A DNA stretch of 64,000 nucleotides from CAYFMP01 sp964344215 (GCA_964344215.1 CAYFMP010000013.1:1-64000), one strand, 5' to 3'; counted from the first letter of the stretch, positions 19,006-27,521 are shown. Notes: a model not told the origin generated them from the sequence alone. Made by a program: numbers and translations.

Positions 19006-19935
19006 ATGAACGCCGACACCTCTTACCGCATTGGAACCCGAGGCAGCCCGCTGGCCCTGGCCCAGGCCCGCGAGGTCGGCGCCGCGCTGGCCGCCGCCGT
19101 TCCGGAGCTGGCCGGCGAGGCGGCAATCGAGATCGTCGAGATCAAGACCACCGGCGATGCCGTCACCGACCGGGCGCTGGCCGAGGTCGGCGGCAAGGGC
19201 CTGTTCGCCAAGGAAATCGACGCCGCCCAATTGGAAGGGCGCATCGACATCGCCGTCCATTCGGCCAAGGACCTGGAGACGCGACTGGCCGCCGGCATTC
19301 GGCTGGGCGCCGTGCTCGAGCGCGAAGACCCGCGCGATGCGCTGATCTGCCGCGATGCGAGCGGCCTCGACGATCTGCCGGACGGCGCCGTCGTCGGCAC
19401 CGCGTCGCTGCGCCGCCAGGCCCAGTTGCTGTCCAGGCGTCCCGATCTCGAGGTGACGCTATTGCGCGGCAACGTCCAGACCCGGCTCCGCAAGCTCGAG
19501 GCCGGCGAGGTCGACGCCACCCTGCTGGCCCTGGCCGGCCTCAACCGCCTCGGGTTGGCCGATGTGGCGACCGAGGTGCTGGAACCCGGTGTTCTGCTGC
19601 CGGCCGTCGGCCAGGGCGCCATCGGCGTCACCCGCCGGGCCGACGACACCCGCTCGGCCGAATGGCTGGCCGCCATCGACCACTCCGAGAGCCATGCCCG
19701 GATTGCCGCCGAGCGCGCCATGCTGGACGTTCTCGACGGTTCGTGCCGGACCCCGATCGGCGGCCTCGCCGTGCTCGCCGGCGGGCATCTGACGCTCGAC
19801 GGCCTGGTCGCCAGGCCCGACGGTTCCGAGGTGTTCAGGGCGCGGCACTCGGGCGCCGCCGCCGATCCCGAGGCCGTCGGCCGGACGGTCGGCGAGGCGT
19901 TGCGCCGGCAGGCCGGCGACGACCTGTTCGAATGA
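19006..19935 (+). CDS. hemC: Hydroxymethylbilane synthase (porphobilinogen deaminase)
   Basis: The 309-residue enzyme polymerises four porphobilinogens into hydroxymethylbilane. Family motifs are RIGTRGSPLALAQ at the N-terminus, EIDAAQLEGRIDIAVHSAKD and GTASLRRQAQLL. The dipyrromethane-cofactor cysteine sits in LDGSCRTPIGG (about Cys247). An upstream in-frame ATG at 18934 exists, but the start at 19006 gives the normal N-terminus. It is followed by hemD after 15 bases, then mic60 and hemY, forming a tetrapyrrole block. Confidence 0.97.
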   Translation: MNADTSYRIGTRGSPLALAQAREVGAALAAAVPELAGEAAIEIVEIKTTGDAVTDRALAEVGGKGLFAKEIDAAQLEGRIDIAVHSAKDLETRLAAGIRLGAVLEREDPRDALICRDASGLDDLPDGAVVGTASLRRQAQLLSRRPDLEVTLLRGNVQTRLRKLEAGEVDATLLALAGLNRLGLADVATEVLEPGVLLPAVGQGAIGVTRRADDTRSAEWLAAIDHSESHARIAAERAMLDVLDGSCRTPIGGLAVLAGGHLTLDGLVARPDGSEVFRARHSGAAADPEAVGRTVGEALRRQAGDDLFE

Positions 19936-19950
19936 GGCGAGAGAGAACGC

Positions 19951-20661
19951 TTGAGAGTCCTCATCACCCGCGCCCGCGAAGACGCCGAACCGTTGGCCGC
20001 CGAGCTCGCCCGGCTCGGCGTCGAATCGCTGATCGAGCCGCTGCTCAGCATCGTCTACGAGGACGGTCCCGACCTCGACCTCGAGAACGTCCAGGCGGTG
20101 CTGGCGACCAGCGCCAACGGCCTCCGCGCCCTGGCCCGGCGGACCGAGGCGCGCGATATCCGGGTACTGGCGGTCGGCGACGCGACGGCGCGGGCCGCCG
20201 CCGAGGCCGGCTTCCGGACCGTGCTGTCGGCGACCGGCGACGTCGATGCCCTGGCCGCCCTGGCCGCCTCCGAACTCGACCCCGAGACGGGTCCGCTGCT
20301 GCACGCCGCCGGCAGCCGGCTGGCCGGCGACCTCGGCGGGCAGCTGGAACGGGCTGGATTCACCTACCTACGCCGCGTGCTGTATCGCGCCGAAACGGTA
20401 GCGGCGCTGTCGGTCGAGAGTTGCCGGGCGCTGGAGGCCGGCGCCGTCGACGGCGTCCTTCTTTATTCGCCGCGGACAGCGGCCGTGTTCGTCGAACTGG
20501 TGCGCGACGCAGGGCTGGAGGGCGCGATCGGCGGCGTCGTCGCCTACTGCCTGAGTGCCGCCGTCGCCGACAGAGCGGCCGGGCTCGATTGGCGGGCGCT
20601 GCGGAAGGCGGTGCGTCCCGACCAGTCGGCGTTGCTCGACGCCATCGCCGCCGAAGCATAA
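19951..20661 (+). CDS. hemD: Uroporphyrinogen-III synthase
   Basis: The 236-residue protein cyclises hydroxymethylbilane to uroporphyrinogen III. The family is poorly conserved, but the start MRVLITRAREDAEPLAAELA, the ATSANGLRALA segment, the VGDATARAAAEAGF turn, GVLLYSPRTAAVFVELVRDA and the closing part fit well. Position directly after hemC confirms it. Translation starts with TTG at 19951, preceded by AGGCGAGAGAG. It is followed by mic60 after about 65 bases. Confidence 0.92.
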   Translation: MRVLITRAREDAEPLAAELARLGVESLIEPLLSIVYEDGPDLDLENVQAVLATSANGLRALARRTEARDIRVLAVGDATARAAAEAGFRTVLSATGDVDALAALAASELDPETGPLLHAAGSRLAGDLGGQLERAGFTYLRRVLYRAETVAALSVESCRALEAGAVDGVLLYSPRTAAVFVELVRDAGLEGAIGGVVAYCLSAAVADRAAGLDWRALRKAVRPDQSALLDAIAAEA

Positions 20662-20727
20662 AAATTGATGCCCCCGGTGCCGGGCAATCCTGTTAATCTG
20701 AAGGCCGCGACAAGAGGGAACAAAGGC

Positions 20728-22137
20728 ATGGCCGAGAGACGGAAAACGCCATCGAAACCTGCGAAAAAGAAAGCGCCCGTCCGCAAGCCGGCGAAGAAGA
20801 CGGCCGCCCGGCCGACGCCCCGCGCCGCCAAGGCGAAAGCGGCTCCGACTCCGGTCGCCGAGGCGCCAGCCATCGACCAAACGACGGCATCCGACGAGCC
20901 GGCCCCGGGACCTGCCCCGGCCGCCTCCGAGACGGCCGATGTCGGCGACGCCGAATTGCCGCCACCGCCGCCACCGCCGCCGCCGGCGAGGCCGCAGGCG
21001 AAGTCCGGCGGTTTCACGGCGTTTCTGGCCGCCGTCGTCGTCGGTGCCGGGCTCGGCGCCGGCGGCTTCTTCTCGTGGCCGCTGTGGTCGGACTACGTGA
21101 CCGACTACATCCCGCCGGCGCTGCTGCCGGGCGCCTCGGAGCAACCGACCGTGGCCGGCCTCGCCGACCGCATCGAGGCCCTCGAAACCCAGGCCCGGCA
21201 CCGTATTGGCGAAGACAAGGCGCTGGCCCGGCTCGAATCGGAGCGGACCCGGCTGCGCGACGAACTGACCGGTCTGATGGCGCGCTTGGAATCGGTCGAA
21301 GGGGCGGTCGGCGCCGTCAAGCAGATCGTCGATGCGACCAATTCGACGGCCCCGGCCGAGGCCAGTGGCACCCTGAAGCTCTTGAGCGACCGCCTGACGC
21401 AGTTGGAGGAGGAAGGCGGCAGCCTGGACGACCTGCGCCGGCGCATTTCGCAACTGGAGGTCGGCACCGCCTCGTCGAAGGGCAGGGCCGCGTCGCAGGC
21501 GGTCGAAATCGAGCGGCGCTTGAGTTCCGCCGTCGCCGAGATCGAATCGCGCCTGGCCGACCTCGAACGGCAGCCGCCGACGAGCGTCGGCTCGGCCAGC
21601 GAAGCGCCGGCCACGGTCCTCGCCGTCTCGCAGCTTCGAAAAACCGTTGAGGCGGGCAGACCGTTTGCCGAGGACCTGGCGGCGCTCAGCGCGATTTCCG
21701 ACGACGACCCGGCGATGCGGGCGGCGACGGCGCTGCTCAAGCGCTATGCCGAAGCCGGTGCACCGACCCTGGCGGCGCTGCGCGACCGATTCCAGCGCAT
21801 CGCCGGAGAGATCGTGCGCGCCGCCAAGGCGCTGCCCGAGAACGGCTGGGTCGAGCGGGTCGCCAACCGGATCGCCGGGCTGGTCACGTTGCGCCGGGTC
21901 GACGGCGGCGGCGAGGAAAACGTTGATAGCCTGGTCGCCACCGCCGAGAACAGGTTGGCCGAGGGCGATCTCGGCGCCGCCATCGAATCGATCGAGAAGC
22001 TCAACAAGCATTCCGGACCGGCCACCGCCGTCGCCGCGCCGTGGCTGGCCGACGCCAGGGCCCGGCTCGACGTCGAGCGGGCCATGACCAGCCTGCATGT
22101 CTATGCGGTGACGCTTCTCGCCCCGGTCAAAGAGTAG
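20728..22137 (+). CDS. Mitofilin/Mic60-like inner-membrane protein
   Basis: About 469 residues. A Lys/Ala/Pro-rich N-terminal tail with a polyproline run (about residues 80-88) is followed by one transmembrane helix (about 94-115: FTAFLAAVVVGAGLGAGGFF). A long coiled-coil-like region (about 130-300, with LADRIEALETQ and LSDRLTQLEEEG) precedes a helical C-terminal mitofilin-like domain (about 310-465). This is the architecture of alphaproteobacterial Mic60, the relative of the mitochondrial cristae protein, which shapes membranes. It lies between hemD and the HemY-like gene, its known location. ATG 20728 gives the basic tail; an upstream ATG at 20665 has less support. Confidence 0.85.
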   Translation: MAERRKTPSKPAKKKAPVRKPAKKTAARPTPRAAKAKAAPTPVAEAPAIDQTTASDEPAPGPAPAASETADVGDAELPPPPPPPPPARPQAKSGGFTAFLAAVVVGAGLGAGGFFSWPLWSDYVTDYIPPALLPGASEQPTVAGLADRIEALETQARHRIGEDKALARLESERTRLRDELTGLMARLESVEGAVGAVKQIVDATNSTAPAEASGTLKLLSDRLTQLEEEGGSLDDLRRRISQLEVGTASSKGRAASQAVEIERRLSSAVAEIESRLADLERQPPTSVGSASEAPATVLAVSQLRKTVEAGRPFAEDLAALSAISDDDPAMRAATALLKRYAEAGAPTLAALRDRFQRIAGEIVRAAKALPENGWVERVANRIAGLVTLRRVDGGGEENVDSLVATAENRLAEGDLGAAIESIEKLNKHSGPATAVAAPWLADARARLDVERAMTSLHVYAVTLLAPVKE

Positions 22138-22143
22138 CCGCCG

Positions 22144-23502
22144 ATGATCCGCACCCTCGGGTTCCTCGTCGTTGTCGGACTGCTGGTCGCCGCCGCCGTC
22201 TGGGTGGTCGATTCGCCGGGCGCCGTGTCGCTCGATTGGCGGGGATACCGGCTCGAGACCTCGTTCGCGGTGTTGCTGGCGGCGACCGCCGTCATCGCGT
22301 CGGTGGCGGCGCTGCTCTATCGGTTGTGGCTGGCACTGAAGCGGGCGCCGACCCGGGTCGGCGACGCCTGGCGCAGCCGCCGTCGCCAGCAGGGCTACCA
22401 GGCGCTGACCCGCGGCATGGTCGCGGTCTCGGCCGGCGAGGCCGACGAGGCCCGGCGCCAGGTCAAGCGGGCCGAGGCGCTGTTGGACGACCCGCCGCTG
22501 ACCATGTTGCTGTCGGCCCAGGCCGCCCAGTTGAACGGCGACGAGAAGGCGGCCGAACGATTCTTCGAGGCGATGACGGAGCGGCCGGAAACCGAGTTCC
22601 TGGGCGTTCGCGGGCTGATGAACCAAGCCGTCCGGCAAGGCGACACGGCGGCGGCGCTGAGCCTGGCGCGACGCGCCTACCGGTTGCGCCCGAAAAGCGA
22701 CGCGGTGGCGTCCCGCCTGTTCGACCTGCAGATCAGCAACGGCCAGTGGCTCGACGCCCGGGTCACCGGCGACGAGCTGGCCAAACGCAAGATGATCGAC
22801 GGTGCGCCGGCCAGGCGTCGCCGCGCCGTGCTGGCCTACCAGATGAGCCGCGAGGCGGCCGCCGGCGGCGACCTGGCGGCGGCCGAGAAGGAGCTGAAGG
22901 CGGCGGTCGGCCTCGAACCGGCGCTGGTGCCGGCGGTCTGCGACTGGGCGGCGCTGCTGTGCGACCGCGACCGGCACCGCAAGGCGGTCGCCGTTCTCGA
23001 AAAGGCGTGGGCGGCGTTCCCCCACCCCGATCTGGTCGAGCCCTATTGGCGGGCGGCCCAAGCCGACGACGGGCTGGCCCGGGTCAAGGCGGCGGAAAAC
23101 CTGGCGGCGATCGCGCCGGACCACCCGGAAACCCATCTGGCCGTGGCCGAGGCGGCGCTGGAGGCGCAGCTGTGGGGCGAGGCGCGCGGCCATCTCGATG
23201 CCCTGAGCGGCGGCGACGGCGAGACGGAGGCCCGGGTCTGCCGGATGATGGCGCGGCTCGTCGAGTCCGAACACGACGACCCGGTTGCCACCCGCGACTG
23301 GCTGGTCAGAGCCAGCGTCGCCCAATCGGACCCGGCCTGGGTGTGCGAGACCTGCGGCAATTCGGTCAGGGAATGGACGGCGGTGTGCGGCAATTGCGAG
23401 GCGTTCGACGGCTTCTCGTGGCGCCGTCCGGCCCATGTCGTCGGTCTGCCGGAGACCGAGGGGGGGACGATATTGCCGGTGTCGGAAAACCCGTCCGGAT
23501 AG
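22144..23502 (+). CDS. HemY-type TPR membrane protein
   Basis: The 452-residue protein has two N-terminal membrane helices (about 3-24 and 40-62) and the HemY_N signature region around VSLDWRGYRLETSF. A TPR-like helical solenoid (about 100-390) follows. Near the C-terminus is a CETCGN ... CGNCEAF pair of Cys motifs that likely forms a zinc- or metal-binding ribbon, as in LapB-like proteins. Despite the name, this family is not protoporphyrinogen oxidase; it is a membrane scaffold linked to haem genes. It follows mic60 by 6 bases and ends the hem block. Confidence 0.85.
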   Translation: MIRTLGFLVVVGLLVAAAVWVVDSPGAVSLDWRGYRLETSFAVLLAATAVIASVAALLYRLWLALKRAPTRVGDAWRSRRRQQGYQALTRGMVAVSAGEADEARRQVKRAEALLDDPPLTMLLSAQAAQLNGDEKAAERFFEAMTERPETEFLGVRGLMNQAVRQGDTAAALSLARRAYRLRPKSDAVASRLFDLQISNGQWLDARVTGDELAKRKMIDGAPARRRRAVLAYQMSREAAAGGDLAAAEKELKAAVGLEPALVPAVCDWAALLCDRDRHRKAVAVLEKAWAAFPHPDLVEPYWRAAQADDGLARVKAAENLAAIAPDHPETHLAVAEAALEAQLWGEARGHLDALSGGDGETEARVCRMMARLVESEHDDPVATRDWLVRASVAQSDPAWVCETCGNSVREWTAVCGNCEAFDGFSWRRPAHVVGLPETEGGTILPVSENPSG

Positions 23503-23503
23503 T

Positions 23504-23647
23504 GCTCTAGATCGGATCACGTTTTGTCGGAAACCCGAGGTGTCGACGACAAAACGTGTGAATCCGATCGGTTTCAATGATGTAGAGCAGATTCACATGC
23601 TTTGACGGATCGCCCGGGCGATTCCGACAAAACATGATATGCTCTAG
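23504..23647. repeat. Double palindromic intergenic element
   Basis: The gap between the HemY-like gene and phnE holds two adjacent hairpins. The first (23511-23568) pairs ATCGGATCACGTTTTGTCG with CGACAAAACGTG and GAATCCGAT. The second (23584-23645) runs from AGAGCAGATTCACATG to CATGATATGCTCT around a GGATCGCCCGGGCGATTCC centre, with about 30-base imperfect arms. Both are bounded by CTCTAG-like ends. The right end supplies the TAG stop of the minus-strand phnE gene. A related element lies at 36011-36072. It looks like a short palindromic mobile or repetitive element and may also act as a bidirectional transcription stop. Confidence 0.75.
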
Positions 23648-24456
23648 GTGATGCGCTGACGCACCGTCGCCGACACCCATTCGCTGAAGACGACGACGCC
23701 GAAAATGGCGACCAGCATGACCGCCACCTTGTCCCATTGGAACAGGTTCTGCGAGGCGTAGAGCTGGATGCCGATACCGCCGGCGCCGACGAACCCGAGC
23801 ACGGTCGATTCGCGGATATTGATGTCCCAGCGATAGACGGTGGTGCCGTAGATGACGGGCAGGACCTGCGGCAGGACGCCGATCAACAGGACCTTGAGGC
23901 GCGAAGCGCCGGTCGCCTCGATGGCCTCGACGGCGCCCTGGTCGATCTCCTCGATGGCCTCGGCGATCAGCTTGCCCATGAAGCCGATCGAGCGAAAGGT
24001 GATGGCCCAGATGCCGGCGACCGGGCCGGGACCGAAGATGGCGACGAAAATCAACGCCCACACCACCGTGTTGATGGAGCGCGAGGCGACAAGGATGAAC
24101 CGCCCGATGAACCAGGTGAAGGCGTTAAGCGTCGTATTGCGGGCGGCCAGAAAGGCGATCGGCAGCGCGATGACGAAGGTCACCACGGTGCCCAGCGTGG
24201 CGATGTGGATGGTCTCCAGGAGCGGATCGACGACCTCGCCGAAAAATTCCCACTCCGGCGGATACATGCGGACCAGAAGGTCGGCCGCCTGCTCGTGCGC
24301 GTCCAGGAAGTACACCCAGTTGATGTCGAGGTGACGCAGCGACCAGGCGACGACGAAGACGACTCCGGCGAACCAGACGTACCGGATCAGGGTTTGACGG
24401 GGCGTGAATTTTCGCCAGACGTCGGGGTAGCGGGCGGCGTGTTCGGCCAGCGTCAT
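23644..24456 (-). CDS. phnE: Phosphonate ABC transporter permease PhnE (second copy)
   Basis: A 270-residue inner-membrane permease with about six helices. The binding-protein-dependent transport signature lies at EAIEATGASRLKVLLIGVLP, the loop that docks on the ATPase PhnC. The ATG at 24456 overlaps the stop of the first phnE by four bases. The open frame continues upstream inside that gene, but only this part is family-like. The C-terminus is VSATVRQRIT followed by a TAG that lies inside the palindromic element at 23504-23647. The native end may therefore have been altered by that element. Confidence 0.92.
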   Translation of the reverse strand: MTLAEHAARYPDVWRKFTPRQTLIRYVWFAGVVFVVAWSLRHLDINWVYFLDAHEQAADLLVRMYPPEWEFFGEVVDPLLETIHIATLGTVVTFVIALPIAFLAARNTTLNAFTWFIGRFILVASRSINTVVWALIFVAIFGPGPVAGIWAITFRSIGFMGKLIAEAIEEIDQGAVEAIEATGASRLKVLLIGVLPQVLPVIYGTTVYRWDINIRESTVLGFVGAGGIGIQLYASQNLFQWDKVAVMLVAIFGVVVFSEWVSATVRQRIT

Positions 24457-25244
24457 CGGAGCTTGCCCCGCACCCAGTTGGAGAAGAACTCGCCCAGGAA
24501 GACGAGGGCGATGATGGTCAGCAGGATAGCCAGGCTGAAATCGTAGTCGTAGCGCTTGAAGGTGGCGGTCAGGGTCATGCCGATGCCGCCGGCGCCGACG
24601 ATTCCGACCACCGTCGAATGGCGGATGTTGGCGTCCAGCCGGTAGATGCAGACGCCGAGATATCGCGGCAGGATCTGCGGCTGAACGGCGTAGATGAGGA
24701 GCTTCGGGAAGCTCGCCCCGGTCGCCCGCACCGCCTCGACCTGGCCCATGCTCATGTTTTCGATGTCCTCGGCGATCATCTTCGAGATGAAGCTGACGCT
24801 GGCGACGATCAGGGTGAGCAGGCCGGCCAGCGGTCCGAAGCCGACGATCTTGACGAAGAAAATGGCGACGATGACCTCGTGGAAGGTGCGGCTCAGGACG
24901 ATGATGGCGCGGGCCACCAGGTAGACCGGCGTCGGCGCCAGGTTGCGGGCGCCGCACAGCCCCAAGGGGACGGCCAGGATCATGCCGACGAAGCTGGCCG
25001 CGAAGGCCATCTCGACGCTCTCGATGACGCCGCGGGTCAACAGCTCCCAGCGCGAGAAATCCGGTGGGAACATGCGGACGATCATGTCGCCGGCCCGCGG
25101 AAAACCCTGCGCCACCCGTTGCCAATCGATTTCCAGGGTGCTCAAGGACCAGATCGCGTAGACGCCGGCGACCGCCCACAGCCCGTAGCGGACGGCCGGG
25201 CTCTCGATCATGCTGGGCCTTTTCCAGGTGGTCGGACGACTCAT
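24453..25244 (-). CDS. phnE: Phosphonate ABC transporter permease PhnE (first copy)
   Basis: A 263-residue permease with about six membrane helices. It has the docking loop EAVRATGASFPKLLIYAVQP and the closing NIRHSTVVGIVGAGGIGM typical of PhnE. Two different PhnE permeases probably form a heterodimer with a PhnC dimer. It overlaps phnC by four bases upstream and the second phnE by four bases downstream, so phnC-phnE-phnE are translationally coupled. Confidence 0.93.
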   Translation of the reverse strand: MSRPTTWKRPSMIESPAVRYGLWAVAGVYAIWSLSTLEIDWQRVAQGFPRAGDMIVRMFPPDFSRWELLTRGVIESVEMAFAASFVGMILAVPLGLCGARNLAPTPVYLVARAIIVLSRTFHEVIVAIFFVKIVGFGPLAGLLTLIVASVSFISKMIAEDIENMSMGQVEAVRATGASFPKLLIYAVQPQILPRYLGVCIYRLDANIRHSTVVGIVGAGGIGMTLTATFKRYDYDFSLAILLTIIALVFLGEFFSNWVRGKLR

Positions 25245-26074
25245 CCGGCGAAAGCCTCCGCGTCGAGCGCGTGGCCGTTGTCGTCCGCCGGCCCGGCGTC
25301 CTCGTCGTCGTCATCCTTGCGGATGGTCGCACTCCAGTCCTCTTCGCCGTAGATGTCGGTCAGCACCTCGGGCGTCAGTTCCTCGGGACTGCCGTCGAAG
25401 ACGATCATGCCTTCGCTGAGGCCGACGATGCGGTCGGCGCTGGCCTGGGCCAGAGCGACGTCGTGGATGTTGACCAGGGCCGGGGTGCCGCGCTCGTGGG
25501 CCAGTTCGCAGATCAGGCGCATGATCTGGCGCGAAGTCTTGGGATCGAGGCTGGCCGTCGGCTCGTCGACCAGTAAAAGGTCCGGTTGCTGCATCAGAGC
25601 GCGGGCGATGCCGACGCGCTGGCGCTGGCCGCCGGAAAGGGCGTCGGCCCGCGAATCCTGGCGGCCCTCCAACCCGACCCGTTCGAGCAGCTCGAAGGCG
25701 GCGGCGACGTCGTCGGGCGGATAGGCACGGCGGAAGGCGCGCCAGAACCCGACGTACCCCAACCGTCCGGACAACACGTTCTCCATGACGGTCAGGCGCT
25801 CGACCAGATTGTACTCCTGGAAGATCATGCCCATGCGCCGCCGCGCCATCCTCAGGCCGGTCCGCCCCAACGACGTGATCTCCTCGCCGCCGAGCTTGAC
25901 GGAGCCCGACGTCGGCTCGATCAGCCGGTTGACGCAGCGGATCAGGGTCGATTTGCCGGCGCCTGAAGAGCCGATCACCGCCACCACCTGCGGTTCGGCT
26001 ACGTTGAGGCTGACGCCGTGCAGCGCTCTGAAGCCGTTCGGGTACTGTTTGACGAGGTCGGTGATTTCGATCAT
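25241..26074 (-). CDS. phnC: Phosphonate ABC transporter ATP-binding protein PhnC
   Basis: The 277-residue ATPase drives phosphonate or phosphite uptake. Motifs: Walker A GSSGAGKST (about 33-41), the Q-loop in MIFQEYNLVERLTVMENVL, signature LSGGQRQRV, Walker B LLLVDEPTASLD and the H-loop in NIHDVALAQ. The open frame reaches 26359, but ATG 26074 gives the family start MIEITDLVKQYPNG. The acidic C-terminal tail (DDDDEDAGPADDNG) is longer than in many homologues. It follows phnD after about 100 bases that contain a stem-loop. Confidence 0.94.
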   Translation of the reverse strand: MIEITDLVKQYPNGFRALHGVSLNVAEPQVVAVIGSSGAGKSTLIRCVNRLIEPTSGSVKLGGEEITSLGRTGLRMARRRMGMIFQEYNLVERLTVMENVLSGRLGYVGFWRAFRRAYPPDDVAAAFELLERVGLEGRQDSRADALSGGQRQRVGIARALMQQPDLLLVDEPTASLDPKTSRQIMRLICELAHERGTPALVNIHDVALAQASADRIVGLSEGMIVFDGSPEELTPEVLTDIYGEEDWSATIRKDDDDEDAGPADDNGHALDAEAFAG

Positions 26075-26124
26075 GGCGGTCGGCGGTTCCGCTGGAGATG
26101 GGTGCGAAGGCAGGGTCAAAGGGA

Positions 26125-26157
26125 ACCGCCGCCACCCCGGTCCGAGGCGGCGGCGGT
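26125..26157 (-). promoter_or_regulatory. Stem-loop in the phnD-phnC gap
   Basis: The inverted repeat ACCGCCGCC / GGCGGCGGT (9 bp, loop about 15 bases) lies in the roughly 100-base spacer between phnD and phnC. Such hairpins often protect the binding-protein part of the mRNA or thin out transcription into the rest of the operon, giving excess binding protein. There is no U-tract, so simple intrinsic termination is unlikely. The effect is inferred. Confidence 0.45.
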
Positions 26158-26175
26158 CCGCCATTCGTAGTCGGC

Positions 26176-27207
26176 TCAGTCCTTTTTCTTTTTCTTTTTC
26201 TTCTTCTTGATCTTCAGGCCCTTCAGCGACTCGTCGGTATAGACGGTGCCGTTGGTCTTCTGGATGGTGCGGATGTCGGACCAATGGTTCCTGAAGGTGA
26301 TCGGGATGAAGCGGTCGGACTTCTTGCCGAACTCCTTCTTCAGCGCCGTGCCCGTCCAATCGAAGGTCAGGAACGCGTTCTCGACCTGCACCTGCAAGGT
26401 CGGGTGCAGGTTGTGAGCGTAGCCGTACGACGTCGTCGGGAACAGCTTCGATTGCCAGATGATGCGAAGGTCGTTCTTGTTGACGACGCCCTTGTCGTGC
26501 ATGCGGTCGAGTACGCTGGATGCGATCGGGGCGGCGTCGTAGTCCTTGTTGGCGACGCCCATGATCGAGTTGTCATGCTTGCCGGAGTAGTTGACCTTGT
26601 AATCGGTGTCCGGCACCACGCCCATGGATTTGAACAGCGCCCGCGGCGCCTGGTTGCCGGAGTTCGACGACGGCGTCACGTGGGCGATTTTGCGGCCCTT
26701 CATGTCCGTGACTTCCTTGATGTCGGAGTCTTTGTGCGTGATCAACTGCAGGCGGTAGCCGAAGCGGCCGTCGGCCTTGCCCATGATGGCGATCGGCACG
26801 TAGCCGGCGAGGTTGACGCCGAACACGGTCGGCCCGGTCGAGATGCCGGCCACATGCAGCCGCCCCGAACGCATGGCCTCGACCTGGGCGGCATATGAAT
26901 CGGCGCCGTACCACTTGACCTTCTTGCCGGTCTTCTTGGCCAGGTAATCCATGAACTCGACGAACACGTTCTCGTAAACGGACGGGTCCTCGACCGGCGT
27001 GTAGGAAAAGACGAGGGTGTCCGGATCGATCCACTTCGACGAATCGGCCGGCGTGTCGGCGACCAGGTCGCCGTTCCAATCGCAGAACCGCTTGTCGAGG
27101 TCGCCGCGCGGGCACTCGGCGGCCTGGGCCGGGACCGTGGTCAGCGCCAGACCGGTCAGGGCCAGGCCGGCGATCAGGTTCATTGACAGAGTCTTCTTGG
27201 TAAGCAT
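26176..27207 (-). CDS. phnD: Phosphonate/phosphite-type periplasmic binding protein PhnD
   Basis: A 343-residue PhnD/SsuA-family binding protein. The signal peptide is about 1-29 (MLTKKTLSMNLIAGLALTGL, ending PAQAAE). Mature-domain features are DTLVFSYTPVEDPSVYENVF, the VKWYGADSYAAQVEAMRSGR hinge region and AHVTPSSNSGNQAPRALF for anion binding. It captures phosphonate, phosphite or a related oxyanion for PhnC/PhnE. AGGGAGG precedes the ATG. The C-terminus ends in an unusual almost uninterrupted lysine tract (LKIKKKKKKKKKD). A Pho-box-like element lies 44 bases upstream. Confidence 0.93.
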   Translation of the reverse strand: MLTKKTLSMNLIAGLALTGLALTTVPAQAAECPRGDLDKRFCDWNGDLVADTPADSSKWIDPDTLVFSYTPVEDPSVYENVFVEFMDYLAKKTGKKVKWYGADSYAAQVEAMRSGRLHVAGISTGPTVFGVNLAGYVPIAIMGKADGRFGYRLQLITHKDSDIKEVTDMKGRKIAHVTPSSNSGNQAPRALFKSMGVVPDTDYKVNYSGKHDNSIMGVANKDYDAAPIASSVLDRMHDKGVVNKNDLRIIWQSKLFPTTSYGYAHNLHPTLQVQVENAFLTFDWTGTALKKEFGKKSDRFIPITFRNHWSDIRTIQKTNGTVYTDESLKGLKIKKKKKKKKKD

Positions 27208-27250
27208 GAACGTACCTCCCTGGGGTCGCAGAGGATCAGCGCCCCGATTT

Positions 27251-27279
27251 GTGACGTTTTTGTTACGGTATTATGACAC
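27251..27279 (-). promoter_or_regulatory. Pho-box-like PhoB site upstream of phnD
   Basis: Read on the minus strand, three seven-base units with exact four-base spacers occur: GTGTCAT AATA CCGTAAC AAAA ACGTCAC. The Pho box is a direct repeat of CTGTCAT-like heptamers every 11 bases bound by PhoB dimers. The first unit matches 6 of 7 positions; the others match about 4 of 7. It sits 44 bases before the phnD start, inside the expected promoter region, so induction under phosphate starvation is likely. Confidence 0.6.
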
Positions 27280-27375
27280 GAGGGAAAGACTATATCGCGC
27301 CCGTGGTCTTTGGCAACGAAAGACGCGCCCGGTCCTGGACATTTTGCTATGATGACCGAAAAGGCAGGCCGGGAC

Positions 27376-27403
27376 TTGACAGCGGGTCGTTCGTTGTTAG
27401 GTT
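27376..27403 (+). promoter_or_regulatory. Sigma-70-type promoter of tRNA-Thr
   Basis: A perfect -35 hexamer TTGACA (27376-27381) is followed after 16 bases by TAGGTT (27398-27403). This places a start site near 27410, about 19 bases before the mature tRNA. No other gene follows on this strand. Confidence 0.6.
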
Positions 27404-27428
27404 GCGCGGCGCCGATCACGGGCTCGAA

Positions 27429-27504
27429 GCCGCAGTAGCTCAGTTGGTAGAGCAATGCATTCGTAATGCATGGGTCGGGGGTTCGAATCCCTCCTGCGGC
27501 ACCA
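27429..27504 (+). tRNA. tRNA-Thr (anticodon CGU)
   Basis: A 76-base cloverleaf. The acceptor stem pairs GCCGCAG with CTGCGGC, followed by discriminator A and an encoded CCA. The D-arm contains AGCTCAGTTGGTAGAGC. The anticodon stem is ATGCA/TGCAT with loop TTCGTAA, giving anticodon CGT. The T-arm contains GGGTTCGAATCCC. It decodes ACG threonine codons. Confidence 0.97.
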
Positions 27505-27521
27505 TTCCCTTGCGCGGCCCT

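Noticed and set aside
20368..23577. 1069-codon frame opposite hemD, mic60 and hemY
   Set aside because: It crosses three recognised genes and consists of biased repeats of Arg, Gln and Gly; not a real protein.
23647..23736. Possibility of phnE truncation by a frameshift
   Set aside because: The permease is of normal length; only its last codon and stop touch the repeat, so it is treated as intact.
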